Of a DNA stretch of 63,927 bases, positions 10,168 through 18,330 are shown piece by piece. Source of the DNA: Candidatus Kapaibacterium sp. GTDB lineage: Bacteria > Bacteroidota > Ignavibacteria > Kapaibacteriales > UBA2268. The notes below the pieces were generated by a model. The model saw nothing but the letters and a program-made list of their open reading frames with translations, had not been told where the DNA came from and did no database searches. The stretch spans positions 1 to 63,927 of the forward strand of contig JAONBD010000006.1 of the NCBI GenBank assembly GCA_028376765.1. The letters run 5' to 3'. Within the stretch, counting starts at the first letter, position 1; every line of letters starts with the position of its first letter. Both the position numbers and the translations under genes were made by a program.

Positions 10168-12311
10168 TTTTTTATATTTAGATAGTTTAACATTTTTTCA
10201 ATATCATTTGTAGGATTTTCACAAGTGAAATTCTTACAAACATAAACAGTTGATTTTCCATTTATCATGTACATCAATTCTGAATATTCCGCAATTTCGG
10301 AAATTTTAGAATTAGATTCATCATTTTCCTTATAAACCAAGACCATGTTGGGCAAATAGTGTTTATTTAGCTCATTTATCATTTTTTTAGATAAATTATC
10401 ATTACCAATAATTACTACTTCAAAGCTCTCTTTAAATGCTAATAATGCTCCTGAAAAAAGTTCGGCAAAAGCAGTTGGTGCTTTTTGAACTAATTCAGAA
10501 ATAGAATTAAGCATTTTTTCAGAATAATCTAAATATTTAGATTCTCCAGTTATCTTTCCAATTTTTATTAGATTATTTAACATTATGCTATTACCTGATG
10601 GAATTGCATTATCGTAATAATCTTTTGTTCTCGCAATCAAATCTGTGCTGTCGGCATCACTAAAATAGAAACCACCATTAGTTGTATCCCAATATTTATC
10701 AATTGCTTGATTAGTAAAAATAATTGATTTATTCAAAAAGCTAACGTCTAATGTTGCGTTATACATCTCTAAATAAGCATTGACTAAATAAGCGTAATCA
10801 TCTAGGTTGGATTTATTCGCTGCTTTTTCATTTAAATATGAATGATATAGTTTACCATCTACATGCATACTTGATTCAATAAAATCAATATTTTTTAAAG
10901 CTAACTCAAGGATCGATTCATCGTCAAATGAGCGTGCAGCGTATGCAAGAGATGTTGTAAAATGAGCATTCCAATCTGTTAATGCTTTTTTATCTTTAAA
11001 TGGATGTACCCTTTTCTCTCTTTCATTATAGAGCTGAACTCTCATTTTTTCAATTTCATTTTCAATTTCAGATTCCTTTACACCTAAAATTTTGGCTATT
11101 TCTGGTCTTGTAAAATCCGTATGGGGGATATTTCCGCCTGCACCATGACCTGCCGCCTCTTCTCTATAATTACCTTTTTCGTAAATGTTATAAATTTCAA
11201 TAAATTTTTCTGCATCAGTTCCGAGTATATTTTTAATTTCTTCAGATTCCCAGACATAAAATTTACCTTCAATACCCTCAGAATCTGCATCTTCAGCTGA
11301 ATAAAATTCTCCATTTTCCCCTGTCATATCTCGCTTAACATATTCTATGATTTCATAAGCTGTTCTTTTAAAGATTTCATTTCCAGTAATTTTATATGCT
11401 TCTGTATATGCTTTTAATAGAGTTGCTTGGTCATAGAGCATTTTTTCAAAATGTGGTAATAGCCAAATATTATCGGTTGAGTACCTGTGAAATCCAAATC
11501 CAATTTGATCATAGATTCCTCCCTTTCTCATTTCCAAAAGTGTGTGGGTAACCATTCCAAGTGCTTCTTCATTTCCAGTAGAATTATAATATCTCATTAA
11601 AAATCTAAGATTATGAGGGCTAGGAAATTTAGGCCTTAAACCAAATCCACCATTTTCGGTATCATAATTCTGAGAAAAGGCTTTATACGCTTCATCGATT
11701 AAAGCTTCATTAAAATTGCCATTACTATTTGCTTGATCAGAGTTAATTGCGGCTCCTATTGCGTCGGCACTTTCATCAATTTTTTCTCTATTATTAGCCC
11801 ATTGATCTTTTACTCTATTAAGCAAATCTACAAATCCCATTCTACCGTACCGTCCTTCCTTAGGGTAATAAGTCCCAGCAAAAAATGGTTTTAAATCATG
11901 GTTTATAAATAAGTTAAGAGGCCAACCACAGTTTTGGCTCATCATTTGGCAAGCTATCATATAGATATTATCAATATCTGGTCTTTCCTCTCTATCTACT
12001 TTTACAGATACAAAACTTTCATTCAAAATATCTGCAACATCTTGATCTTCAAAGGATTCATGTTCCATAACATGACACCAATGACAAGATGAGTATCCAA
12101 TAGATAGAAAAATGGGCTTGTTCTCAGTTCTTGCTTTTTCGAAAGCTTCTTCTCCCCAAGGATACCATTCCACAGGGTTATCTGCATGTTGTAACAGATA
12201 GGGGCTAATTTCATCTTTTAGCTTATTCAAATTACTACTTCCTTTTTTATCTTTTGCATTGCAATTTAATAACGCAAATAGAAATATAAATACTAATAAT
12301 TTCTTTGTCAA
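10164..12311 (-). CDS. Thioredoxin-domain DUF255 (YyaL/SPATA20-like) lipoprotein
   Basis: A 715-residue protein. The N-terminus is a lipoprotein signal peptide ending ALLNC (Cys17), followed by the DUF255 thioredoxin-like domain beginning [13 protein letters not shown] with a CHWC motif (Cys76, Cys79) and the GGWPLN-like NCGWPLNLF. The remainder is the (alpha/alpha)6-barrel region (for example [39 protein letters not shown]). The family function is uncertain; a role in redox or carbohydrate processing is proposed. The start codon is TTG: AAGGTGAG lies just upstream and no ATG is available before the signal peptide. Most family members are cytoplasmic, so the lipobox is notable. It is followed by folB with an ATGA overlap. 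Confidence 0.88.
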   Translation of the reverse strand: MTKKLLVFIFLFALLNCNAKDKKGSSNLNKLKDEISPYLLQHADNPVEWYPWGEEAFEKARTENKPIFLSIGYSSCHWCHVMEHESFEDQDVADILNESFVSVKVDREERPDIDNIYMIACQMMSQNCGWPLNLFINHDLKPFFAGTYYPKEGRYGRMGFVDLLNRVKDQWANNREKIDESADAIGAAINSDQANSNGNFNEALIDEAYKAFSQNYDTENGGFGLRPKFPSPHNLRFLMRYYNSTGNEEALGMVTHTLLEMRKGGIYDQIGFGFHRYSTDNIWLLPHFEKMLYDQATLLKAYTEAYKITGNEIFKRTAYEIIEYVKRDMTGENGEFYSAEDADSEGIEGKFYVWESEEIKNILGTDAEKFIEIYNIYEKGNYREEAAGHGAGGNIPHTDFTRPEIAKILGVKESEIENEIEKMRVQLYNEREKRVHPFKDKKALTDWNAHFTTSLAYAARSFDDESILELALKNIDFIESSMHVDGKLYHSYLNEKAANKSNLDDYAYLVNAYLEMYNATLDVSFLNKSIIFTNQAIDKYWDTTNGGFYFSDADSTDLIARTKDYYDNAIPSGNSIMLNNLIKIGKITGESKYLDYSEKMLNSISELVQKAPTAFAELFSGALLAFKESFEVVIIGNDNLSKKMINELNKHYLPNMVLVYKENDESNSKISEIAEYSELMYMINGKSTVYVCKNFTCENPTNDIEKMLNYLNIKK

Positions 12312-12426
12312 TTTCTCACCTTACAGAATTAATGAGTTTAAGTAAGTATAAACCCTTATAATATTTTCTGAATGTGAAAAATCTATCTAAGTAATTCTTC
12401 TTAAAATAATGTTTTTCAAGATATTT

Positions 12427-12440
12427 AGGTAGTAATACCT
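12427..12440. promoter_or_regulatory. Inverted repeat next to a promoter (possible operator)
   Basis: AGGTA at 12427-12431 and TACCT at 12436-12440, separated by four bases, end one base before the -35 element of the sigma-28-like promoter. The position would suit a regulator binding site. There is no further support. Confidence 0.25.
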
Positions 12441-12441
12441 A

Positions 12442-12468
12442 TAAATATCCTACCTGATGGTACGATAA
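12442..12468 (+). promoter_or_regulatory. Sigma-28 (FliA)-like promoter
   Basis: TAAA at 12442-12445, exactly 15 bases, then TACGATAA at 12461-12468. The enterobacterial FliA consensus is TAAA-N15-GCCGATAA, so both boxes and the spacing match, with two mismatches at the start of the -10 element. It lies about 40 bases before the ATG at 12510. The organism has flagellar genes elsewhere in this window. Read by eye, so unproven. Confidence 0.5.
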
Positions 12469-12509
12469 TGTATTTAAGAAACAAAAATGTAATCATGGAG
12501 GATTTCAAA

Positions 12510-12773
12510 ATGTATACTATCACAAATAAATTCGATAAAAATAATTACAAGCCTCAGCTATTTAAGGCTAGAGAAGCTGTTCTAGTTAGCAGAATTGATA
12601 AAATCAAAAAAACTATTATGAAGCTGCAAAGTGGACTTAATAACAATAAAATGAACGATAATTTAAAATCTAAATTTGAATCAAAAATAGCAAACGAAAG
12701 TGAAATTGCACTTCAGCTTGTTATTGAACTAAAAAAATTCAGAGTTATTAATAACAAATACTTAATGTCATAA
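12510..12773 (+). CDS. Small unknown protein, first of a sigma-28-like trio
   Basis: An 87-residue protein, basic and largely helical. Residues about 20-75 (RIDKIKKTIMKLQSGL ... IALQLVIELKKF) look like two helices with coiled-coil character. I recognise no family. The ATG at 12510 has a strong GGAGG eight bases upstream (12497-12501); an ATG further upstream at 12468 lies inside the promoter -10 box and is rejected. Its promoter resembles that of flagellar genes, and size and helicity would suit a flagellar export chaperone. That is inference only. Confidence 0.65.
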   Translation: MYTITNKFDKNNYKPQLFKAREAVLVSRIDKIKKTIMKLQSGLNNNKMNDNLKSKFESKIANESEIALQLVIELKKFRVINNKYLMS

Positions 12774-12788
12774 GCATAAAATTACAAC

Positions 12789-13187
12789 ATGGAAGTTCAA
12801 AATCTAAATATTGACCATTTATCAGAACTAAAACTGGAAAAATTGATAAAAAGACTTAGAAATAAGATTAATGATAGCAAGGTAGCAAAAGCTTCAGTCA
12901 AATTTTCAGATAAGAAATCAGTTGAATATTCTAATTCATTAAAAATGCATAGATCTGAATATGATAAATCAATATCAAGATTAAAAAAATTAAGAGCAAA
13001 GAATGATAACATTAAGGTAAGAAGCAGGTTAAAGCAGCTTTTAATTGAAAATAAACAAAGAGAAAAGCAACTTGAGAAGTATCAGGAAGAGCAACCTGAT
13101 AAATATAGATTTATATCTAATTTCAATAAAACATACTCAGTAAATACTTTTAACAACGAAAAAGAAATATTTAATACATACTTATAA
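12789..13187 (+). CDS. Small basic coiled-coil protein of unknown function
   Basis: A 132-residue protein rich in Lys, Arg, Ser and Asn, and mostly predicted helix (LSELKLEKLIKRLRNKIN and SRLKQLLIENKQREKQLEKY suggest coiled coil). It starts with ATG 15 bases after the previous gene and ends 21 bases before the next, so it belongs to the same transcript. No family is recognised. Flagellar coiled-coil proteins such as FliJ have a similar size and composition, but I see no specific motif. Confidence 0.65.
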   Translation: MEVQNLNIDHLSELKLEKLIKRLRNKINDSKVAKASVKFSDKKSVEYSNSLKMHRSEYDKSISRLKKLRAKNDNIKVRSRLKQLLIENKQREKQLEKYQEEQPDKYRFISNFNKTYSVNTFNNEKEIFNTYL

Positions 13188-13208
13188 TACTAATGGAGTA
13201 AGTCTAAA

Positions 13209-13421
13209 ATGGACAATCATTTAAATCGCTTAGAAATTGAATCTAATTTATATATGGAAATATCAGAATTTTATAAAACAAATAATAATGACTTATCAGA
13301 AGCTGATTCGATAAATATAAATATTGATGATAATCTAGATCTAGATAAATTTATTGATACAATTGGATCTAACGAAATAGATAGAATATTTAGTGAAATT
13401 AAATCATCTATCATTAATTAA
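13209..13421 (+). CDS. Small acidic protein of unknown function
   Basis: A 70-residue protein, strongly acidic and Asn/Ile/Asp-rich (INIDDNLDLDKFIDTIG). It begins with ATG at 13209 preceded by GGAG at about 13195. It is last of the three-gene cluster and is followed after 12 bases by a structured RNA region and terminator. A small acidic last gene in a sigma-28-type unit could be a regulator such as an anti-sigma factor or an adaptor; no motif supports a choice. Confidence 0.55.
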   Translation: MDNHLNRLEIESNLYMEISEFYKTNNNDLSEADSININIDDNLDLDKFIDTIGSNEIDRIFSEIKSSIIN

Positions 13422-13432
13422 ATCAATAAATT

Positions 13433-13567
13433 ACCCTGCTAATACTACCCAAGGATTGGGCTATCATTATCGGATTTACTAGCAGTGGAAATAACATACA
13501 AAATAGACCGCAGAGTGGCTGGAAGGATTCCCCTACATGGAATGCGGCTATTTTATTTTTTTGATAA
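13433..13567 (+). ncRNA. Structured 3' RNA with two nested GGA-loop hairpins and terminator
   Basis: Two modules are visible. Module 1: CTGCTA (13436-13441) pairs with TAGCAG (13480-13485) and encloses a perfect hairpin CCCAA-GGA-TTGGG (13448-13460). Module 2: AAAATAG and CCGCA (13500-13506, 13508-13512) pair with TGCGG and CTATTTT (13543-13547, 13548-13554) and enclose GGAA-GGA-TTCC (13521-13531). A T-tract follows to about 13567. Both apical loops expose GGA within AAGGA, which fits the A-N-GGA site bound by CsrA/RsmA; another ANGGA (ATGGA) lies at about 13537-13541. It could be a CsrA-sequestering RNA, processed from the 3' UTR of the small-gene transcript, or simply a double-domed terminator. 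No Rfam family is recognised. Confidence 0.5.
13500..13567 (+). terminator. Rho-independent terminator, also overlapping the convergent gene end
   Basis: The outer stem AAAATAG/CTATTTT plus CCGCA/TGCGG is followed by TATTTTATTTTTTT-type sequence. The right arm contains the stop codon of the convergent glycosyltransferase gene (13548-13550), so terminator and coding end are interlocked. The loop is unusually long and has its own GGA hairpin. Confidence 0.6.
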
Positions 13568-14654
13568 TAAATTTTGCTAAATTATCCCAACTAGCTATCT
13601 CTTTAAAGTCTTGAATTTTAGCAAAATAGTTATCATCACTTTTGAAAAATTTAAAGCAAGCTTCTTGAATTAATTTTTGATTGGCACTTTCTATTACTAT
13701 CCCAGTATTGTAAGGTTCAATCATTTCTTTCATGCCTCCTGTATTTGTTGCAATAACAGGTAAATTATAATGGTATGCAATTCCTAAAATACCTGATTGA
13801 GTAGCAGATTTATAAGTTAGCATAGCAACATCTGCTGCTGAAAATAGTAATGGCACCTCATCATCATCAATATACCTTACCATTTTTACTATCTGTTTTT
13901 CTAAATTATGCTTTTGGATTATATCATCATACTTTTTAAAGTCACCATAGATTTCACCAGCAATTATCAATTTGTAATCTGGCATTGATACTAATGATTC
14001 TAGTAAGACATCTAAGCCTTTATAATCTCTTATAAACCCAAAGAAAAGCAATACCTTATCTTGATTAGTTAATCCCAGTTTTTTCCTTGCAGATATTTTA
14101 TCAATTTTTTTTGGAAAATGATTATACAATGGATGGGGATGAATATAAGATTCAGCTTTTGGTATTAATGTTAATAGATCATTATTAACGCTTTTGCTCA
14201 TTGTTATGAACTTGTGGTTTTGATTAAAATAGTACTTTGATAAAACCCTATCCAGTGGTCTTTTTTCATGAGGAATAGCATTATCTATAATCGAAACATT
14301 TGAAGCATATCTTTTTGTTGATTTTAATACCTTACCCAATGATGGACCAAAAAATGGTAGCCAAAATTTTGATACAACTAATTCTGGGCTAAACTCTTTG
14401 ATTTTCTTTGCTGTTTTGATATATGAAACAGGGTTAACTGTATCTAAAACTCTTAAGTTAGGTATTTTATCTGCATAATCTTTTTCTGTTACAAATTGGG
14501 TACTGCCAGGGAATATAAAATCTGGATATTGCCTAGTAAAGTTGAATGCCCTAACTTCATTTCCTAGTCTTTCAAATGCTCTAAATAAAGCTGCATTAAA
14601 TTGGGCAATTCCACCCCTGTAGGGATAAAACGTTGATAGATAAGCTATTTTCAT
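13548..14654 (-). CDS. Glycosyltransferase family 4
   Basis: A 368-residue GT-B glycosyltransferase. The N-terminus MKIAYLSTFYPYRGGIAQFN contains the glycine-rich acceptor-side loop, and the C-terminal half has LLFFGFIRDYKGLDVLLES, SAADVAMLTY and the donor-binding GIAYHYNLPVIATNTGGMKE. It probably transfers a sugar from a nucleotide donor to a surface glycan or lipid; substrate unknown. ATG start. It stands alone, convergent with the small-gene cluster and divergent from the next gene. Confidence 0.88.
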   Translation of the reverse strand: MKIAYLSTFYPYRGGIAQFNAALFRAFERLGNEVRAFNFTRQYPDFIFPGSTQFVTEKDYADKIPNLRVLDTVNPVSYIKTAKKIKEFSPELVVSKFWLPFFGPSLGKVLKSTKRYASNVSIIDNAIPHEKRPLDRVLSKYYFNQNHKFITMSKSVNNDLLTLIPKAESYIHPHPLYNHFPKKIDKISARKKLGLTNQDKVLLFFGFIRDYKGLDVLLESLVSMPDYKLIIAGEIYGDFKKYDDIIQKHNLEKQIVKMVRYIDDDEVPLLFSAADVAMLTYKSATQSGILGIAYHYNLPVIATNTGGMKEMIEPYNTGIVIESANQKLIQEACFKFFKSDDNYFAKIQDFKEIASWDNLAKFIIKKIK

Positions 14655-14724
14655 AATCTAAATTAAGAAAAATGATTTTTCTAGTTTACTTTTAAAATAT
14701 TTATGTTAATAAATCATTAATAAT

Positions 14725-14755
14725 TTTGTGGTTTTAAATATATTTAGTAGTTTTA
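14725..14755 (+). promoter_or_regulatory. Bacteroidota-type promoter
   Basis: TTTG at 14725-14728, 19 bases, then TAGTTTTA at 14748-14755, close to the Bacteroidota primary-sigma pattern TTTG-N19-TAnnTTTG. The same stretch also offers TAAA at 14735-14738 and TACGTTAT at 14754-14761 with N15, a weaker echo of the sigma-28-like promoter at 12442. It serves the gene starting at 14799. Confidence 0.35.
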
Positions 14756-14798
14756 CGTTATACAAGTATATTCCACTTTTAGGTTTAGGAGTTAAAAA

Positions 14799-15035
14799 AT
14801 GGAAATTACACCTTTAAAATATGAGCAAACAGGCTACAGAAGAGAGGAAACATTAGCACAAGAAGCTATAACTCCCCAGAAAGTAGTTGAACAAGAAGCG
14901 ATAGATGAGCCAATCAAAGGATCATCTAGTCTTCAGAAAGAAGTTTTAGCAATTTTAAATGCAGCCGATGAAAAAAGCTTACAAGAAGCTGCAAAGAAGC
15001 AAATTGAAGCTGGTTATCTTGATATCAAGGTTTAG
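14799..15035 (+). CDS. Small unknown protein
   Basis: A 78-residue, Glu-rich protein with a probably disordered first half and a helical C-terminal half (LQKEVLAILNAADEKSLQEA ... IEAGYLDIKV). AGGAG lies about six bases before the ATG and a strong terminator follows, so it is a well-defined monocistronic gene. I recognise no family. The C-terminal layout (helix, then I.AGYLDI) faintly recalls FlgM-type anti-sigma factors, but the similarity is too weak to name it. Confidence 0.7.
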   Translation: MEITPLKYEQTGYRREETLAQEAITPQKVVEQEAIDEPIKGSSSLQKEVLAILNAADEKSLQEAAKKQIEAGYLDIKV

Positions 15036-15068
15036 CTTTAATTATTAGATAACATTAATTTTAAAATT

Positions 15069-15108
15069 AAAAAAAGCACAATATTATCAAAAATATTGTG
15101 CTTTTTTT
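15069..15108. terminator. Bidirectional Rho-independent terminator
   Basis: The arms AAAAAGCACAATATT and AATATTGTGCTTTTT (about 15071-15085 and 15092-15106) enclose a six-base loop. T-tracts flank it on both strands, so it can stop the 14799 gene (+) and valS (-). Confidence 0.85.
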
Positions 15109-15133
15109 GTAAGCTCTTTCAATATTAGCTATA

Positions 15134-17824
15134 TTACAAATTCTCTTTAATTTTCAACAGGTTAGCATTCATATCATCTAGTTTCTTTTGCTCCATCTCT
15201 ACTACTTCTTTAGGAGCGTTATTTACAAACCTTTCGTTAGAAAGTTTTTTCTGAATACCTGCAATTTGTTTTTCAAGACGCTGAGCTTCTTTTTGTAGTC
15301 TTTCCATTTCAGCAGCTATATCTTCTTCTGACTTTTCTGGCAATTCTAAAGTTAATTTACAAGCTCTAAATACATCATTGGCAGAATGTTTTAATTCAAT
15401 ATTTCCTGACATCCTAAAGCTTGATAAATTACAAATACTTACTACAAGTTGATTTACTTCTGAATTTGAAATAACAGATTCTACCACCTTGTCCTTTATA
15501 GAAGATATAAATGCTTCTACTTTTTCACTTGGTTTCAAGTTAGAGCTTGCTCTCATCTGTCTAATTTTCTCTATTAACTCAGTTACAATATTAAATTCAT
15601 TTTCAATATTTGTAGAAATTTTTTCAGAATTTTCTTTTGGAGTTTCTTGCAATGATATGGATTCATTGTCATCTACATCGTTAATTAAATGCCATAATTC
15701 TTCAGTAATAAAAGGCATTACAGGGTGTAGCATTTTTAAAACTTTATCAAAAATATCAATCGAGAATGTTGTTAATGCTTGTCTGTATTGTTCATTTTCA
15801 TTATTTGAAAATTGAGTTTTTACTATTTCTACATACCAGCTACAGTAATCTCTCCAGATAAAGTCATACAAAAGCTTAGAATAAACAGTCACATTGAATG
15901 AATCAATTGCTTTAGAAGCCTCTTTGATTGTGTTGTTAAGTCTACTCTCTATCCACCTATCTGCTAATGACTTACTCGACTGACTTAATTCAGCTCTAGT
16001 ATCTCCAGCTTCATTAAATTTCATAGAAAGGAATCTACAAGCATTGAAAATTTTGTTTGCGAAATTTTTACCTATATCAATTGATGGTATATCTTGTGCT
16101 TCTACATCAACGTCCATTCTGACATCCTGCCCTAGTGGAGCTAAATATATCATCGTGAATCTTGTTGCATCTGCTCCATATTTATCAATAATTTTTAGCG
16201 GATCCGGAGAATTACCAAGAGATTTTGATAGTTTAAATCCCTTCCCATCTCTAATCATCGAGGTAAAATACACATCAGAAAAAGGAATTGTATTACTAAA
16301 TTTTTTGGTAGCCATTATCATTCTAGCAACCCAGAAAAATATTATATCTGGTCCGGTTACTAGTAAATTAGTCGGAAGGTATCTAGCAAAATCATCATCT
16401 GAATTTTCTTGATTAGTTGAATCCCAATTCATTGTAGTCATTGGCCAAAGCCATGATGAGAACCAAGTATCCAAAACATCTGGATCTTGTTTAAGTTTGG
16501 TATTAATATCTAAATCTAGTTTTGCCCTAGCTTCTTCTTCATTTTTTGCAGCAGCTTGTCTCCCATCTTCTGTATAATATATAGGAATCCTATGTCCCCA
16601 CCAAAGCTGTCTGGATATACACCAATCTCTAATGTTATCCATCCAGTGAGTATAAGTTTTCATCCAATGTGGAGGATGAAATTTTATTGAATCATCTTTA
16701 ACAGCATCTAATGCAATTTTAGCCATCGGTTTCATTTTTACAAACCATTGATCTGAAAGATATGGCTCAATAGGTTCACCACCTCGCTGAGAAAATCCAA
16801 CATTATGGGTGTAGTCTTCAACCTTCTCAACAAGCTCAGCTTTTTCAAGCTCTTGCATAATTACTTTTCTTGCTTTAAATCTTTCTATTCCATTTAATAT
16901 TCCAGCTAAATCATTCATTGTTCCATCTGGATTAATAGTATTAATTTTCTCCAAATTATGTCGTTCACCAACTTCAAAATCGTTAGGATCGTGGGCTGGA
17001 GTTATTTTTACACAACCAGTACCAAAATCAGGATCTGCATAATCATCGGTTATTATTGGTATAGCCCTACCAACAAATGGCACTATCACTTTTTTTCCAA
17101 TATATTCTGCAAATCTACCATCTTTGGGATTTACAGCAATTGCAACATCACCAAATATAGTTTCAGGCCTTACAGTTGCTACCTGCAAGTATTTTTCACT
17201 ATTCTCAAATTTATATCTTAAGGTGTATATTTTTTCATTTACTTCTTTCCAATCAACCTCTTCGTCAGAAAGTGCTGTCATTGATACAGGAGACCAATTT
17301 ATAATTCTTTTACCTCTATATATTAGACCTTCATCAAATAGCTTTATGAATACATCTCTAACAGCTTCAGAAGCTTTCTGATCCATCGTAAATAATAGCT
17401 TGTCCCAATTTGCTGATACACCAAGTTTTTCTAGCTGAGAGAAAATAATGCCGCCATATTTTTCTTTCCATTCTAGAACCTTTTCGATAAATTTTTCACG
17501 ACCCAAATCATATCTAGTTTGGTTGTGTTCTTCCTTCAACATTTTTTCTACTCTAGCTTGGGTAGCGATTCCAGCATGATCCATACCAGGGAACCACTGT
17601 GCATCGTAACCAAGCATTCTATGTCTTCTTATATAGATATCTTGCAAAGTATGGTTCAAAACGTGTCCAAAATGCAATATACCAGTCACATTTGGTGGTG
17701 GCATTAATATTGAATAAGGCTTTTTGTTCTTATTTTGTTTTAAGTAAATTTTATTTTTTTTCCAAGTTTCATACCATTTTGATTCAAAACTTGAAGGGTC
17801 TAATTTTTTTGGAAATTCTTTCAT
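15134..17824 (-). CDS. valS: Valyl-tRNA synthetase
   Basis: A class I aminoacyl-tRNA synthetase of 896 residues that charges tRNA-Val. It has the HIGH motif as HFGH within PPPNVTGILHFGHVLN, the KMSKS motif as KLSKS (GFKLSKSLGNSPDP), the editing domain (ATVRPETIFGDVAIAV), the WCISRQLWWGHRIP segment, an anticodon-binding domain, and the C-terminal coiled coil typical of ValRS. The ATG at 17824 starts MKEFPKKLDPSSFE, the normal N-terminus; a TTG at 17863 adds 13 unmatched residues. Monocistronic, ending at a shared terminator. Confidence 0.97.
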   Translation of the reverse strand: MKEFPKKLDPSSFESKWYETWKKNKIYLKQNKNKKPYSILMPPPNVTGILHFGHVLNHTLQDIYIRRHRMLGYDAQWFPGMDHAGIATQARVEKMLKEEHNQTRYDLGREKFIEKVLEWKEKYGGIIFSQLEKLGVSANWDKLLFTMDQKASEAVRDVFIKLFDEGLIYRGKRIINWSPVSMTALSDEEVDWKEVNEKIYTLRYKFENSEKYLQVATVRPETIFGDVAIAVNPKDGRFAEYIGKKVIVPFVGRAIPIITDDYADPDFGTGCVKITPAHDPNDFEVGERHNLEKINTINPDGTMNDLAGILNGIERFKARKVIMQELEKAELVEKVEDYTHNVGFSQRGGEPIEPYLSDQWFVKMKPMAKIALDAVKDDSIKFHPPHWMKTYTHWMDNIRDWCISRQLWWGHRIPIYYTEDGRQAAAKNEEEARAKLDLDINTKLKQDPDVLDTWFSSWLWPMTTMNWDSTNQENSDDDFARYLPTNLLVTGPDIIFFWVARMIMATKKFSNTIPFSDVYFTSMIRDGKGFKLSKSLGNSPDPLKIIDKYGADATRFTMIYLAPLGQDVRMDVDVEAQDIPSIDIGKNFANKIFNACRFLSMKFNEAGDTRAELSQSSKSLADRWIESRLNNTIKEASKAIDSFNVTVYSKLLYDFIWRDYCSWYVEIVKTQFSNNENEQYRQALTTFSIDIFDKVLKMLHPVMPFITEELWHLINDVDDNESISLQETPKENSEKISTNIENEFNIVTELIEKIRQMRASSNLKPSEKVEAFISSIKDKVVESVISNSEVNQLVVSICNLSSFRMSGNIELKHSANDVFRACKLTLELPEKSEEDIAAEMERLQKEAQRLEKQIAGIQKKLSNERFVNNAPKEVVEMEQKKLDDMNANLLKIKENL

Positions 17825-17922
17825 ATTCAATTTAAGTAGTTTGTAAAAATTCAAATTAATCAAAATGAACGAAAATTCAATTCTATCATTTGATACTTAG
17901 CTTACTTAGTTGTTAATATTCA

Positions 17923-17953
17923 TTTGCTATTTAAAATAAATTGCAGATATTTG
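17923..17953 (+). promoter_or_regulatory. Bacteroidota-type promoter of the lipoprotein/LysM pair
   Basis: TTTG at 17923-17926, a spacer of exactly 19 bases, and GATATTTG at 17946-17953, one base off TAnnTTTG. It lies about 65 bases before the ATG at 18019. Confidence 0.45.
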
Positions 17954-18018
17954 TATTGTGAGAAATTGCAACAAATAGAAATTTAAATAATTTAATAATT
18001 CATAATTGGAGAATTATA

Positions 18019-18303
18019 ATGCAAAGAAGCATTAGAAATCTTTTAGCAGGCACAGCAGTTTTGGGAGGGCTTTTATTAAGCTCATGTACTTCGTACATCA
18101 CCCAAGAACAACTTGCTACATTGCAAGAGTTAAGAAAACAAGAAGCTAGTTTGAAAGAAAAGTTAGCAAATACAAACTCTGAAATTGATAAAATCAAAGC
18201 AGAGCTTAAAGATATTCAAGCACAAGCGAAAGATTGTGATAGTAAAAAATCTTTTGTAGAAGAAAAGCTAAAGCAATGGCCTAATGTATGGGGCGATAAA
18301 TAA
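18019..18303 (+). CDS. Small coiled-coil lipoprotein (Lpp-like by layout)
   Basis: A 94-residue protein with a lipoprotein signal peptide (lipobox LLSSC) and then an almost continuous coiled coil (LATLQELRKQEASLKEKL ... IDKIKAELKDIQ), ending in Lys. The design of a lipidated helix ending in a C-terminal Lys recalls Braun's lipoprotein, which tethers outer membrane to peptidoglycan, but I claim no homology. GGAG lies eight bases before the ATG. The next gene, 27 bases on, encodes a LysM peptidoglycan-binding protein with a similar coiled coil, which supports an envelope-tethering role. Confidence 0.75.
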   Translation: MQRSIRNLLAGTAVLGGLLLSSCTSYITQEQLATLQELRKQEASLKEKLANTNSEIDKIKAELKDIQAQAKDCDSKKSFVEEKLKQWPNVWGDK

Positions 18304-18330
18304 TTTGTTTAATTTATAATTTGGTATAAA

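Noticed and set aside
15489-17835. Several plus-strand open frames opposite valS
   Set aside because: Shadows of the synthetase gene; no start signals and no families.
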